Assembly: GCF_002999335.1 (NCBI RefSeq)
Contig: NW_020312751.1
Location: forward strand, 107,422-171,421
DNA length: 64,000 nt
Direction of reading: 5' to 3'
From: Cyclospora cayetanensis
Lineage: Eukaryota > Apicomplexa > Conoidasida > Eucoccidiorida > Eimeriidae
Part shown: one piece after another, positions 12,101-22,847 of the stretch
Numbering within the stretch: the stretch's first letter is position 1
Layout: each line of letters opens with the position of its first letter
Notes under the pieces: generated by a model
Database searches by the model: none
The model's input: only the letters and a program-made list of their open reading frames with translations
What the model was told of the DNA's origin: nothing
Program-made: the position numbers and the translations under genes

Positions 12101-15100
12101 GCAACAGCAACAACAACAACAGCAGCAATACCTGCGTCTACCACCACCACCACCACCACCACACCAGCGGCAACAGCAACAGCACCAGCAGTACTCACAG
12201 ATGCGCCAGTGGCAGCAACGGAAACTCGCTTCTGTTGGTCATCTGTTTTACGAGACTCCGATGCCTTTGCAGCAGCAGCAGCTGCTGCTGCACAGCTACC
12301 CAGCGGCATCAGCAGGCGGACTGCTGCCGCAAGTTGCTGCCCCTGTATCTGCAGCAATATCTGCTGCTGGTGCTGCTGCTGCTGCTGCTGCTGGCGTAGC
12401 TGACTGGCCGCCAGGCCTTGCGCCTCCGCAGCAACAGCCGTTTCTGCTGCAGCTACAGCAGCCCCTCAAGCAGCTGCAGCAGGCAGCACCGCAGCAGCAA
12501 CAACGGCAGACCCTGCAGCAGCTACCACTGCAGGCGCATCCGCACTGGCCCTATCAGCTGCTGCACCCGCACCCGCAGCAGCACCCGCAGCAGCAGCAGC
12601 AGCAGCAGCAGAGCGCCGCAGCGTCGATTCTCGGAGCGCAGTATGAGCGGCCTCCATGGCGTCCCCTGCAGACTCAGACGCATGCACTGCTACAGCAGCA
12701 AGGGGCTGGGGGGATTTCTGTGGGAGTGAGGGGCCATGCGGATGCCGCTGTTTCCTTGGGTGTTGCTGCTGCTGCTGCTGCATGCCCCGTCGAAGGCTCT
12801 CCTGCGTTGCTGCCTGCTGCGCCTTCACCGCCGTCTGGAACGCACCTGCACCGCACCACGGAGCAAGAGCCGGTTCTTCCTGCAGAAGAAGCTCCTCCCA
12901 CCGAGTACCAAGAGGCACCGCTAGGAGGCGAACAGGGGCGGCAACACCAGCAGGGGCGAGCGCTGCAGCGAGACGACATGGGGTTGCTGCTGGAGAGGGG
13001 CCTTCGGCTGCTGTTGAACCTGGCCGCAGATGTGCAAGTTGACGGGGAGGTTTTCTTGCAGTGTTTTCGGCATTTCTTGGGGAGCAGGAGCAGCGCCAGC
13101 CGCAGCGGCGTGCATCAGCAGCAGGTGCCTTCGTCCTTCCGTTCGGCGGGTTGGCAAATCGGCAGCGCAGCCAGCAGCAGCAGCGCCGAGCGACGCAGCA
13201 GCTTCAGCAGGACCAGCGGAGTGACTCACGGCAGCCGCAGGGGGAGCGCGAGCAGTCAAACGTCCAGCAGCTGTGTCAACAGACGCGAAGGAGGCGCACG
13301 TCCTTGGGGCTGGTGGGGGAATTCTGTGTGTTGTGGCCAGCATGCGAAACGCAGCAGACGAAAGCTGCTCGAAAAGCGTAGCAGCAGCAGGAGGAGTAGC
13401 GGCGATAGCAGTAGCAGCAGGAGCAAGAGCAGCAGGAGCGAGAGCGGCAGTAGCAGGAGCAGCAGGAGGAGCAGTAGCAGCGAGAGCAGTAGCAGGAGCA
13501 GCAGGAGGAGCAAGAGCAAGAGCAGGAGCAAGAGCAAGAGCAGCAGCAGTACAGAGCACCGCTACAGGCGGAGCCGCCGTACGGGCAGCCGAGGAGTGAC
13601 GGCGAGGGCAAGCAAACGCAGCCGCATCTCTACGCATCGCTGCCACTACAAGAAAAGGGGTCATAGCCACGCAGCGCGCCGCAGTGAAAGTAGCACCAGC
13701 TATACAAGGAGCCAGAGCAGCAGCAGCAAGTGGCGATTCTCGAGATGCCGTCAGCATCGCCATGCTAAGCTTCGAGGAAGCCGCCGCGGCTCTAAGAGGG
13801 GCCAAAGCAAGTCGCATTCGCACAGGCGAAAGCCTCAGCAGCCGCTGTCTGTCTCCTCGCAAGGGAAGCGGGAGGATGCTTTGCAGTCGGGGGCGGAGCA
13901 ACAGCTGCACTCTCAGCTGCTGCAGCAGCCATTTTTGATCAGAGGAGAGAACTGCTGTAGCCCCAGGAAGGACCCCCTAAAGCACCTTGCTGCTGCAGAC
14001 CACCTCGCAGCAGGAGCAGCAACAGCGGCAGCTGCAGCACCTACTGCTGCGTCTGGCGCTGCTGCACGTCTGCATGCACCTGATTTCCTTTCTTTGGAAA
14101 CGCGCCGCGTTCTTCCGACCGTCACAAGCAGCCACAGCCGCCGTAACCGAAGCCAGAGCCATAGCCGCAGCAGCCTCGGCAGCAGCGTTCGCGGCAACAT
14201 CAAGAGAGTGATGAGCGGGGGGGAAACGCACGTCCACACACCGTCCTTGAGAGACTGCAGTTGTTGCCTCCAAGAGACAAACAAAAGAAGAAAGCTCTCA
14301 AGGCACCGCAGAAACGGGCAGTGCCCAGGCACACAGTCTCCCAGCAGCGACTACAGCACCAGCAGCAGGAAGAACGCCAGGAAGAAGGACGGACGGGAGG
14401 GGCTTCTGCAGCATCAGCAGCAGCAGGGCAAGCGACGTATGCACGAATCCTGGAGCAGTTGCTCTGATAGCAGGGGAACCAGCAACGGCAGCTCGAGGCG
14501 TCTCAGTAGGTGCAGCAGCAGCAGCGGCAATTCCAGCAGCAGCAGGCCCCTGCTGTCTCAGCATTTGCAGGAGCAGCAGGTTCAGCCCCGCAGTGAACCG
14601 CTAGCTTTCCGCAGCCGCAGCGCCTCATCTCGCAGAAGCAGCACCAGCAGCATCAGAGGCACTGGTGACACCTGCAGTCATAAAGACGAAACGCCAGAGC
14701 AGTTGCAGCAGCACAAGTGGCGGCAGCTGTTGCAGCTGCGCCTCCAGCAGCAACAACAGCAACGGCATCCTTCCTCAACTGGGGTGAAGGCTCCTGACAT
14801 GTTGCCGCAGCGCGCACAGATGCCTTTTTTGTCAGCACCGCAACCAGAGAGAGAGGCACTCGAGCGGCCGCTTCAGCTCAGCACATACATGCAGCAGCAG
14901 CAACAAGGGACAAAGCAGCCCCAAGGGCAACAGCAGCAGCATGAGAAGGAGCTGTACACGCAGCAGAAGCAGCTGCAGCAAACGTCTCCGGCGCAGCAGC
15001 AGCAGGGCACCCACGAGCAGCAGCCGCTGCAGTCCTTGGTCGAACGAATGGGAAGGATCCGGCGCGAGAAGATCCGGCAGCGGTGGCAACAGCGCTTGAG

Positions 15101-16220
15101 CAGATCCTACGAGGAGCCCGTCTCTTCTGAAACTGCCGATATTGTGGGGCGTCCAGCAGCCAGTGTCTGCTCAGCAGGCCCCTCTGCGGCTGCGATGACT
15201 GCTGGAGGGACAAACGATGGCGGCTGTACAGCAAGTCGGCCGCTGGCGATCCTTTCCGAAGCACCTGTGAAGGCGGAAGAGCCGTCTGCGCCTCCGCCAG
15301 TGACAGCCGTTTCTGCGTCGGCAGCCTCCCCCAAGCAACTTGAAAACAGCTGTTGGCTGCCTCTCCTTCCAGCGGCACCGACACAGACTGCAGCGGCGGA
15401 CGCGTCAACGGAAGTAGATGAGATGCTCGCCTACTTTGATGCGTTGCAGGCTGCCGGACTTGTTCCGAAAGCTCTGGATCCCATCGAGGAGGAGGAGCTG
15501 CAGCAGCCACTGGCGCGGCAGCAGGAGGCCTTTGGTGAGGTGGACGGACAAGGGCCCCCTCTCGCTGCTTCCGCTCCCGTGTTGGTGCAACGAGAAGCGC
15601 GTGTGCATGCAGCCCCACCGTTGCAGCACCCGGAGCAGGCAAATGAAGAAGCCACGGGAGCTGTCGCCGGGGGGTTTAGCAGCAAGTCTGCATTCATCGC
15701 GGTAGATACTCTGGAAGGCGTGGCTACCTCGGGTAAGTGGGAGAAGTGTTCATCGGTGGAAAGTCAAACTGAATCGAGGGCAGAGGCACCCGCGCTACTC
15801 CTACTACAGGCAGCCTCGCAAGCACCTACTGCAATGCGAGCAGCAGACGGCAGCAGTTCGGAAGCCACGGCCTTAGAGCTTCCCGCTTCGGTTCTGGACG
15901 CTGCTGTGCTGGATGATGCAACGCCTGCGGGGCCTAAAGCGCACAGAGACACTACACATGAGGCGGAAGCACTCTCAGCAGGGGACGCTGTCGCTAGAGC
16001 CTCCAAACAAGATGCCAGTACAACCGACGGCAGCAACCATACCAGTGCTGGCGTCACCAGCTGTATCGACTACAACGACTGCATTAGCAAGGGCGCCGGA
16101 AGTACCAACAAAACAGAAGACACGCTGCTGCTCTCGGCATGCCTCGAGGCTCCTGCAGCGAAGCCAACAGGATTCTTGCGGATGTTGCGAGGCCTCAAGG
16201 AAAGGGTAAACCGCTTTTAA
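7041..16220 (+). CDS. Giant kelch-like / polyglutamine / Arg-Ser-rich protein (join 7041-8764, 9389-16220)
   Basis: Two exons: 7041-8764 and 9389-16220, about 2851 residues. The donor GGTAGC at 8765 and acceptor GTGTGCAG ending at 9388 join in phase, fusing GPRPEARIG to HSMTALRRWN. This restores a canonical kelch blade (Arg-Gly-His, then a double Gly in FFLCGG, then DIWEF). Other kelch-like strands are WILLFGGQW near residue 358 and LLLVNGG near 462 in exon 1, and LLLVCGG in exon 2, so the N-terminal ~850 residues probably form a degenerate beta-propeller for protein binding. The rest is low complexity: six 14-residue repeats, a long Gln/His tract, an Arg/Ser-rich region (13.3-13.9 kb) like those of splicing-associated proteins, and a mixed C-terminus ending GLKERVNRF. 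I cannot name an orthologue. The single-exon reading of 6.8 kb could hide small introns. Confidence 0.7.
8879..8932. repeat. (TG)n microsatellite in kelch-gene intron
   Basis: About 27 uninterrupted TG units, the start of the low-complexity part of the 624-nt intron. Confidence 0.97.
8933..9260. repeat. TATG/TGTATA microsatellite array in kelch-gene intron
   Basis: Degenerate tetra- to hexanucleotide repeats (tatg, gtatatg, tatggatatg) with a pure (TA)n run around 9165-9190. They give long Tyr/Val/Cys or His/Ile/Thr open frames on both strands that are artefacts. Confidence 0.95.
10470..10721 (+). repeat. 42-bp coding tandem repeat, six copies
   Basis: Six consecutive 42-bp units encode the 14-residue motif AAATSHSTDTAEAG with Ser/Arg, His/Leu and Gly/Arg variants. 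Copies are nearly identical at the DNA level, so the array expanded recently. It lies inside exon 2 of the kelch/polyQ gene. Confidence 0.95.
11973..12129 (+). repeat. CAG/CAA/CAC tract (polyGln with His)
   Basis: Mixed Gln and His codons in the kelch/polyQ gene, followed by a run of Pro codons at about 12141-12170. Interruption by CAA and CAC makes the tract less pure than typical slippage-prone CAG runs. Confidence 0.95.
13378..13560 (+). repeat. Arg/Ser/Lys-codon repeat region
   Basis: Degenerate agcagcagg/agcaagagc units encode alternating Ser, Arg and Lys. RS-type tracts are known from SR splicing factors, but no RRM domain was seen in this protein. Confidence 0.85.
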
Positions 16221-19200
16221 CCCTCGGGTTTGGCATCTTCGTGCGTCGCGCGCTTCCCTGAAAGGCGCACGAGGTCTGGCTGAACTCTGGGATAGCTAGC
16301 CGGTCCTCAGTCTGTCGGGACTGCCAAGGAAGAGGCATGGGGCGTTGCAGTGACATGCCCGCATGCAGAAACTTGTGTATGCATCGCCACGCGTACAGGA
16401 GGGCGGTCTGTGTGCATCGGATGCATGCTAACAGACTGGACTTGCATTTGCCGGACTGCAAGGCAGCGTGAATCCCTTTGAGCCTTGCTTCCGCCGCTCC
16501 TTCCAGCCATCACAAGTGGAGTCCTTCTTCCCTGCAGCAGCTGGCGGGGATGGCACCTTGGAGCCAGAGCCGTAGACACTACATATATCTACATGCAGTC
16601 ATGGCAAACACTGACTAAGCGTCTAGTGCAAAGGCACTCATAGGGGCCACAAAAGGGGAGATGAGGGCAGTGGAAAGAGGAAAACGCCAAGGGGCTATCC
16701 CTGACGGGAAATTTGTCGAAGCTGTTTTGTCGTCCACTTGAGCACGGCTTCTCAGAAACCCTTCGAAACGTCAGGCTTTGTGCGCTGAAAATAAATTCTG
16801 GCAGCTCGCCGCAAAACACAACTTGGAATGCGTAGCGGGCTATGGTAGACTTCACTTTCTCCAATGCCCGTTGTATTTGATTAAGACTGCGTAAGCACTT
16901 CACCACTAACATGCAAACAGCCAAGCCGTAGCTACTCTTTGCAGCGTCAAGTTCGCTACTTGAGATGAGAATTAATCTTCTGTGCCTTTGGTCCAAAGGC
17001 TGCCCATATTTGCAAGTGGGTGTGAATGATTGCTCTTGGTGCATAGAAGGTGTAGCAATGCCTACACACCATAACTGTCTGCTCCCTCTCCTCTCGCACG
17101 GAGATCATGCAGGGTGAGGGAACGAAGTAAGGAAAGGTTTCTCTTTTGGAAAGACACTCACCAGCTTGCGATTATGCTTTGTGCTGGGTTGGGCCAAAGA
17201 ATGGTCTGTTGGGGAGGCCTCGAATTGGGGGCTTTCCAGGATCTCTACTGTTGGAGGTAGCAGCGCTGCCGCTGCGCACAGTTTTAGACAGCTCCCGTTG
17301 AAGAAACAGACAGCGGACACAGCGGGTGTTGCCCATAGGCTCCGTCACCTCCCTCCGTGCAAAAGCATGCATGTGTTTGCGAGGAGGTCAATACAGTCCA
17401 AACACGACGTTCGGGGGACCGGCTTGAAAGCTCATGTGGCAACTTACTCGCTGCTATGTATATATCAAACAGGGGGACCGCAAATTTGACGCACACAACT
17501 CGTGCAGTACAAGGTTATTCGAAGCTTCTACATTGCCTTACAGGAACTCCCAGCAGAAAACGACTCTCCCCCAGAACCCCCGCAATTATAGCTTAAAGTC
17601 CTTTAGAAGCTAATTACTATACCTCAAGGCAGCATATAGACTACTTATAAGTCCGTTTGTTTGCTTGCAGACACGCCCTTGTAAAGGTTAAAACATCGCG
17701 CTCTGGCGACCAGCTGTAGCGCCAAGCGCCATGGTGAAGCTTGAGGTCATCCAATGAACTGTATTAAATGTCACGCACGTTCGAATGTGTTTGTTTCTTA
17801 TGACCCTTAAAGAGAATTGGTACATGCCGCCCTTAAAGAGAAGTGTCGCTGATCCTTTCTAGAACCCTACATGATTTCCACACTGTGGGGAGAGGGAGGG
17901 GCCCGGGGGCAACTTGATGCGGCCTACGAACAGCCTAGACATTCGGACGCAGTCGCACACAAGGCAGTTGTGTGTGTGCGAGTGCAGCATATTTACAAAC
18001 ACTCTAAAGACGCTCCGCAGGGAGACACTTAACTCCAGGTTCATACAAACATTAACTGAATGTTTTTAAGTGTTCCTTTAAACATAACTCCCTCCTTTCC
18101 CTTCTTGCTCCCCTCGAGTTTCCGACGTTTGGGGAGAGGGACAGCTAGGATGCACGCAGCTGCACCTTCTAGCACCCTGGGCATTCACAGCTAGTTGCAG
18201 ATAGTATCTAGCGCACATATGAACAGCATTGCGTGTTGCTGTATCGAGCTATGTGTACTCCGTAAAAGCTCCAGACACCCAAACCCAAATATTTGAGTTC
18301 TATCTAGTTCTCTGTTAAATAGGAGTAGAGCAGTAGCAGGTGTTTCTTGTTGCTGAGCCCGCTACACCTCCATCCTCATTTCATATACACGCGCTCTTCT
18401 CCCGTACATATGCGTCAAGACTATCTGGTTGTAGGACAGCCGTAGAGTTCCCGCCTAATTGCCACTCCCCAGGCACATAAAAGTGCAAAATTAGTGCATA
18501 TGGAAAAGGATGTGCGCATAAACCACTGTAGTGAAAGCGATGGGAGGAAAGACAGACACACCAGCAAACAGTGAGCGAAGGTGCAAACCGAAATAGCTGT
18601 GGCGTCAGAATGGCTGGTTGTCGTTGGAGAGCTAAAATTTGTGTTCCTCCTGCCACGAGAAGCAAGGAAGTGAGAGCTGTAAGGAGAAACAAAGTAAATT
18701 CTAGCTCAGCAGTGCCTCTGCGCCTTTTATGGCAATGTCTGCATGCAAATGCACTCGTTTCAAGCACAAGAGTCGATTCCGAAGCCCGTAACGAAGCATC
18801 AGGAAGAAGGCAGAACACCACGCCTATAAGTACCTGCGTATAGGGTTGAGTGTGGAGAGTAGTGTCACAATAATAGCCAGGAACGTCTGCCAGCACCTCT
18901 CATTGAAGGTAGCTATGTAGGGCAGAGGATGCTCTGAGAAAGGACAAGGACTAAAGGACGCGCGGAGTTCTTTCTGTGCATAATATTCTTGTGAAAAGTG
19001 ACATAGCCATTGATCTCACTTAGACAATGAAGCCCAAGGACTCCTGCGCCAGCGTCAGACTAGTGGTCCCCACCCCGCTTCACCAGAAACTCCCGTCTAC
19101 TGTTTCCAGGGCACGCGAAACCTACACTCTACCGGCCGGACGGCTCCCTGGGATCCTCCGCATTCATATGTCTTACTTGCCTGTGTAGTAAAATCCACGA

Positions 19201-19289
19201 ACGATTCGGGAGCTTTGAAGCTCTTTTGAAATGCTGATACCGATCGTAGTCTGGTGCCTCCTGCTTTAAGGCAATTCAACGCAGAGAAT
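16221..19289. other. Gene-poor stretch downstream of the kelch/polyQ gene
   Basis: Presumably begins with the 3' UTR. Open frames of 151 codons (16589-17044, minus) and 171 codons (18381-18896, minus) have no recognisable domain; the second starts at a GTG rather than an ATG. One dispersed-repeat copy is at about 18.2 kb. Confidence 0.4.
18125..18310 (+). repeat. Short dispersed repeat family, copy B
   Basis: Shares 'gcagctgcaccttctagcac', a 'cacagctag' block, 'tagcgcacat' and 'gttgctgtatcgagct' in the same order and spacing as copy C at 33.3 kb. Boundaries are approximate. Confidence 0.65.
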
Positions 19290-21153
19290 GAGCACTGATT
19301 CGCGGTAGGACGGTAAAGGTCCTAGCCACATAGTTGCAGACTTTTTGTCAGGTTAGCTAATGTTGCGCGTGGAAGAGTCGCAAAGCCTACTGATCCACTA
19401 GGACCAAGGCTCCACAATCGAAAGGCAAAACCGACAACCGCTTAGCCTAATCGCGTGCCTGTTTTCCTCGTAATAGCGAGCTGCCTTCTGATTTATTCTG
19501 TTCTCAAGGGTGAATGCTGACCCCAGACTACAAGGACCAGGAGGCCTGGATTCGAACGATGCTACTCACTATGCAAAAAGGATGCTGCCGATCAACGGGC
19601 AGACGAGTGTGCTAGTGTATGATATACCCACTCAGCACAAGAATCTGTCCATCTCCCATAGGGTGGTTTGCAGTGTTCAAGTTGTGCTTGACGTGCTGGC
19701 GGGTCTTCAGGTCACGCCAAAACGCACTGACGATCTTCGGATCCTATTCGAAAGGATATTCATGGAGATTCCCTGAACCTTCCAGACTTGAGTTGAGAAT
19801 AGCTGAGCGACTTCCTGAAGGGTGACGGAGCTGGAACACGGGATGAAGGGGGCATATTTTCTGAGTCTGCTGACAAGGATGTAGATGCTATACTGACTCT
19901 AAGGGGTGAGAAGGCAGATTGCACTTCTGCACCGTCTGTTTGGAAAGCAGATTCACCTTATCCGATGTCAATCGGCTTAAGTACTTCTTGACAACTAATG
20001 CTAAGCTATATCAGCAGAGACCTTACTCATGGTGGGTCGCCAAAGTGCGGCCCTATTCTCTCTAGCGCCATTCACTGCGCCGCAGCCTGCTTAAGAGGCT
20101 TTCCGCTTTTCACATACTCCTCCTCTACTTGCCAAGCAACCTGCTGCCACTAGGCCCAATCCTACTCTCAAAGCTTTTCCTTCTTCGCATGGCATTAAGG
20201 CTCGGACTCATATTACCCATTTCTCCAGAATACAAGCAGGTGCGTTGTTAGCAAGTCTGGGCCTGCTAAGAATCGCAATATCCCTCTGACCTTTTCGCAT
20301 TCACCTTCGATTGTACTGTAGGGCCGGTTCATGCAGTCTCGACATCCAGTGGCTCTAAATCAAGACCTTGTTCTTCCTTCTCAGCCAAACAGGCAGCAGC
20401 TTGATCATTGGATCCTCAAGCCTCAAGTGGTCAAGTATTTATGGAAGCCTCACCGGCGTGTTGCTTGATTGCTGAGTAGCTGTCCGCCCACCTGACGGGA
20501 CACCTAGGGTAGATCTCGGAAAAAACACTGATAAAGCATCTGTTCTTTACGTTGTAGCTTTTGAGAACCAAAGCTGCATATTTCTCAGCATTTCGATATA
20601 CTGGTCGATTTTCTCGTTGAGCTTTTTCAATTCTACCAACAGCTTGTTGGTGTGCCGATTTCGGCACACACCGACGAGTCAGGGCTCGTATGACGACCCG
20701 AGCTGTGGCAGTGAACTGCATCTAAGTCCAATAGGCAGGGCGAACGGAGCACTAACTTCTCTTTGTTTCTGGAAGATAAAAAGCGAGATACATGCATGGT
20801 GGCTAGCGAACTTCTCAAGTACTTGCCCATCCTTATGGCCTTTACACTTTTGTGGTCGGTATAAAAATCTCATTGATGCATCAGTAAACATTTTATCCAC
20901 TGGCCAATAATGCCTTTCTAACAACTGTGGAGCTACTGCGTTCACACTGGCTAAGAGGCCCTCCTTACCCGTCCCAAATAGCGCTGTTCCACAGTCTACG
21001 TCCATCTTTAGAGAATGGTTTTTGTTGATCCCGATGCTAGCGATACACTAATAACCAAATTACGAATTACCTGATCGCACCCATAAAACTGTTGGGGGGA
21101 AGCCTAAAACCCCACGGCGCTCCTAGCTAGTGTATGAGGGGGGAGCAGCAGCT
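19290..21153. repeat. Large duplicated segment, copy 2
   Basis: Same-orientation counterpart of 2941-5757, with the strong match at 19895-21153. About 1 kb of the copy 1 interior, including a candidate last exon at 3829-4080, is missing here. Confidence 0.75.
19900..21005 (-). pseudogene. Second copy of the unrecognised minus-strand gene, possibly truncated
   Basis: The first-exon frame at about 20850-21005 starts at an ATG and reads CGTALFGTGKEGLLASVN, then SMRFLYRPQKC. It matches copy 1 over 58 codons without any indel, with both silent and replacement changes. The coiled-coil frame (about 20547-20678) and the KYLSRLTSDKVNLLSKQ piece (about 20000-19900) are also kept. The copy 1 exon at 3829-4080 has no counterpart, so this copy is probably truncated at its 3' end. 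Whether it is expressed cannot be judged. It is labelled pseudogene because of the missing end, not because of a frameshift. Confidence 0.35.
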
Positions 21154-22847
21154 TCGCATTTGGGGTGCTGCCAACTTTTTGGTCCATCGAAGATATGCAC
21201 AGGGAGACACTTAGTAAGGTACTGAATGCAACTAAAGAAGTGTGTCAAGCGAAAATTGTAGCCTCCGCCGCACATGCCCCTGCGAATTTATCACAGGAGA
21301 GAAGAAGGACAACTACGGTTTGCGTAGCTGCACTGTCTAAGCACCCCGAGCGTTCAGCCCTAGATGTGCGAAGCTTCGAGCAACAGAATTCTCTGCATCA
21401 AATAAGGTTTTTAGCTCATTAACACTACTAATGAAGCGTAAACTGTTAAGATTGCCTTGCCCCACTGCGCCATGCCATCAATCCCGAATCACACTGTTTC
21501 CTGCCCCATCATATGATATACGTGAGGAACTGGTAGGGTGGCCATAGCTCTGCAAGCACTTTTTGATGCTCATCGGAGGCTATGTGCGCCTGCGTTGGGG
21601 CGGGCTTGCCTTGTCCAAAGTGAGATGCGCGGCTATTGAAGTGCAGAACAGTGAGGGGACGCTATATAGACAATGGGCTTCGGGGTTTTCGAGGCTCAAG
21701 TTGGCTCTAAAACGTCGCATACTTAAGCCAAATGGGAAAGCATTTGAAACCATGTGGAATAATGAAGAAAGCTCCCCAAGGCAAGGCCCACGCGGTGCCT
21801 GCATCTCGTTCAATGGACTAGCAAGCGAGGCACTAGTAACACCCGCAGAAACCAAAGCGCCGATCCCTCTCTTCACACGTTGTTTTCTAGCATGTATTCA
21901 GCATAAACAGCAATTTTAATGCCTTGCAGCAAGCATGGAACAGCACAGACGTAGGCTGGAAGCGATCTAGCAGCACGTGTCTGGTAAGGTAAACACAGCA
22001 GCACCCAGGGGCGCTGCTGGCAGGGCGCATAAGGTACCCTTGTTGTTTTATTATTCACAGCAGAAGACACGTTAACTGGAGTTACCAGAGGGATTTGATG
22101 GATGCAAGCACCTTTTGAGGGAGAACCTGAAAATTAGGACTGCTAACTTTGCACACTTGTTTCTTGGCTCATCTGCGCCCCTCGCCACAGTCCTTCGCGT
22201 CTCGTAGCGTGGCTGCTGGTTGCCTGAGGGGCTGAATGCATCCTCTTGTTGTTCCTTTTTAGCCCTCCTCATTTTTCTGAAGACTCTGTGGCATTGTTAA
22301 GGGCAAGGCCACAGCAGAGCCCGTTTTCACGTAGTACTTCTCGACGCGGGGTTCCTCCGCGCTTTGGGGGAGTATCGCACTTCTCACAAGGCAGTCTGTT
22401 CCTTGTTGTTTCAACTGTAGCTTTTCCTTATGGCACCGCACACGGTGTTTAATGTAGTCAGCACCTCTTCAGTCCTTTCTACCGAGCAGTCCGAGAAGTC
22501 TCCTCCCCCGTAGCTCCACGCGTCGTCGAGGCTGGCGAGTTTCTTGTCCGCAATTCCCGCCTTCTTCCCCTATTTTTAACCTTTTTGGCATTCCCAGCTT
22601 AATTCTGTGGCTTTACGGTCTATATGCACGGCGGCATTGCAGCGAAAGCTCGTAAACGCACTTTTTGGGCAGAGCTCCACGCCGAGGTTTGCGAGCATAA
22701 GATTCCCCGAGGGACAGAAAGTTAGCTGCACAGACGGGCACAGCGCCGCACTGATCTGTATTCCCGTTTGCTTTTCTGTGCGAATCTGTTCGATTTTTAT
22801 AGCCCTCTGGTCCTCTGTTCGAACTGTCTAGGGATCAGTCACTAGAT
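21154..22847. other. Gene-poor stretch and upstream flank of the membrane protein gene
   Basis: An ATG-started 117-codon frame at 21566-21919 (plus) has mixed composition but no family match. A weak dispersed-repeat similarity lies near 21.30-21.37 kb. The last few hundred bases are probably promoter and 5' UTR. Confidence 0.4.

Noticed and set aside
10427..15697. Many 80-330-codon frames antisense or frame-shifted to the polyQ gene
   Set aside because: Poly-Ala, poly-Leu, poly-Cys and poly-Ser readings of CAG repeats; triplet repeats stay open in several frames.
16589..17044. 151-codon minus frame
   Set aside because: Mixed composition but no recognisable domain, start context or splice partners; plausible by chance.
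18381..18896. 171-codon minus frame with hydrophobic stretch
   Set aside because: Begins at GTG, has no ATG near the start and no family similarity.
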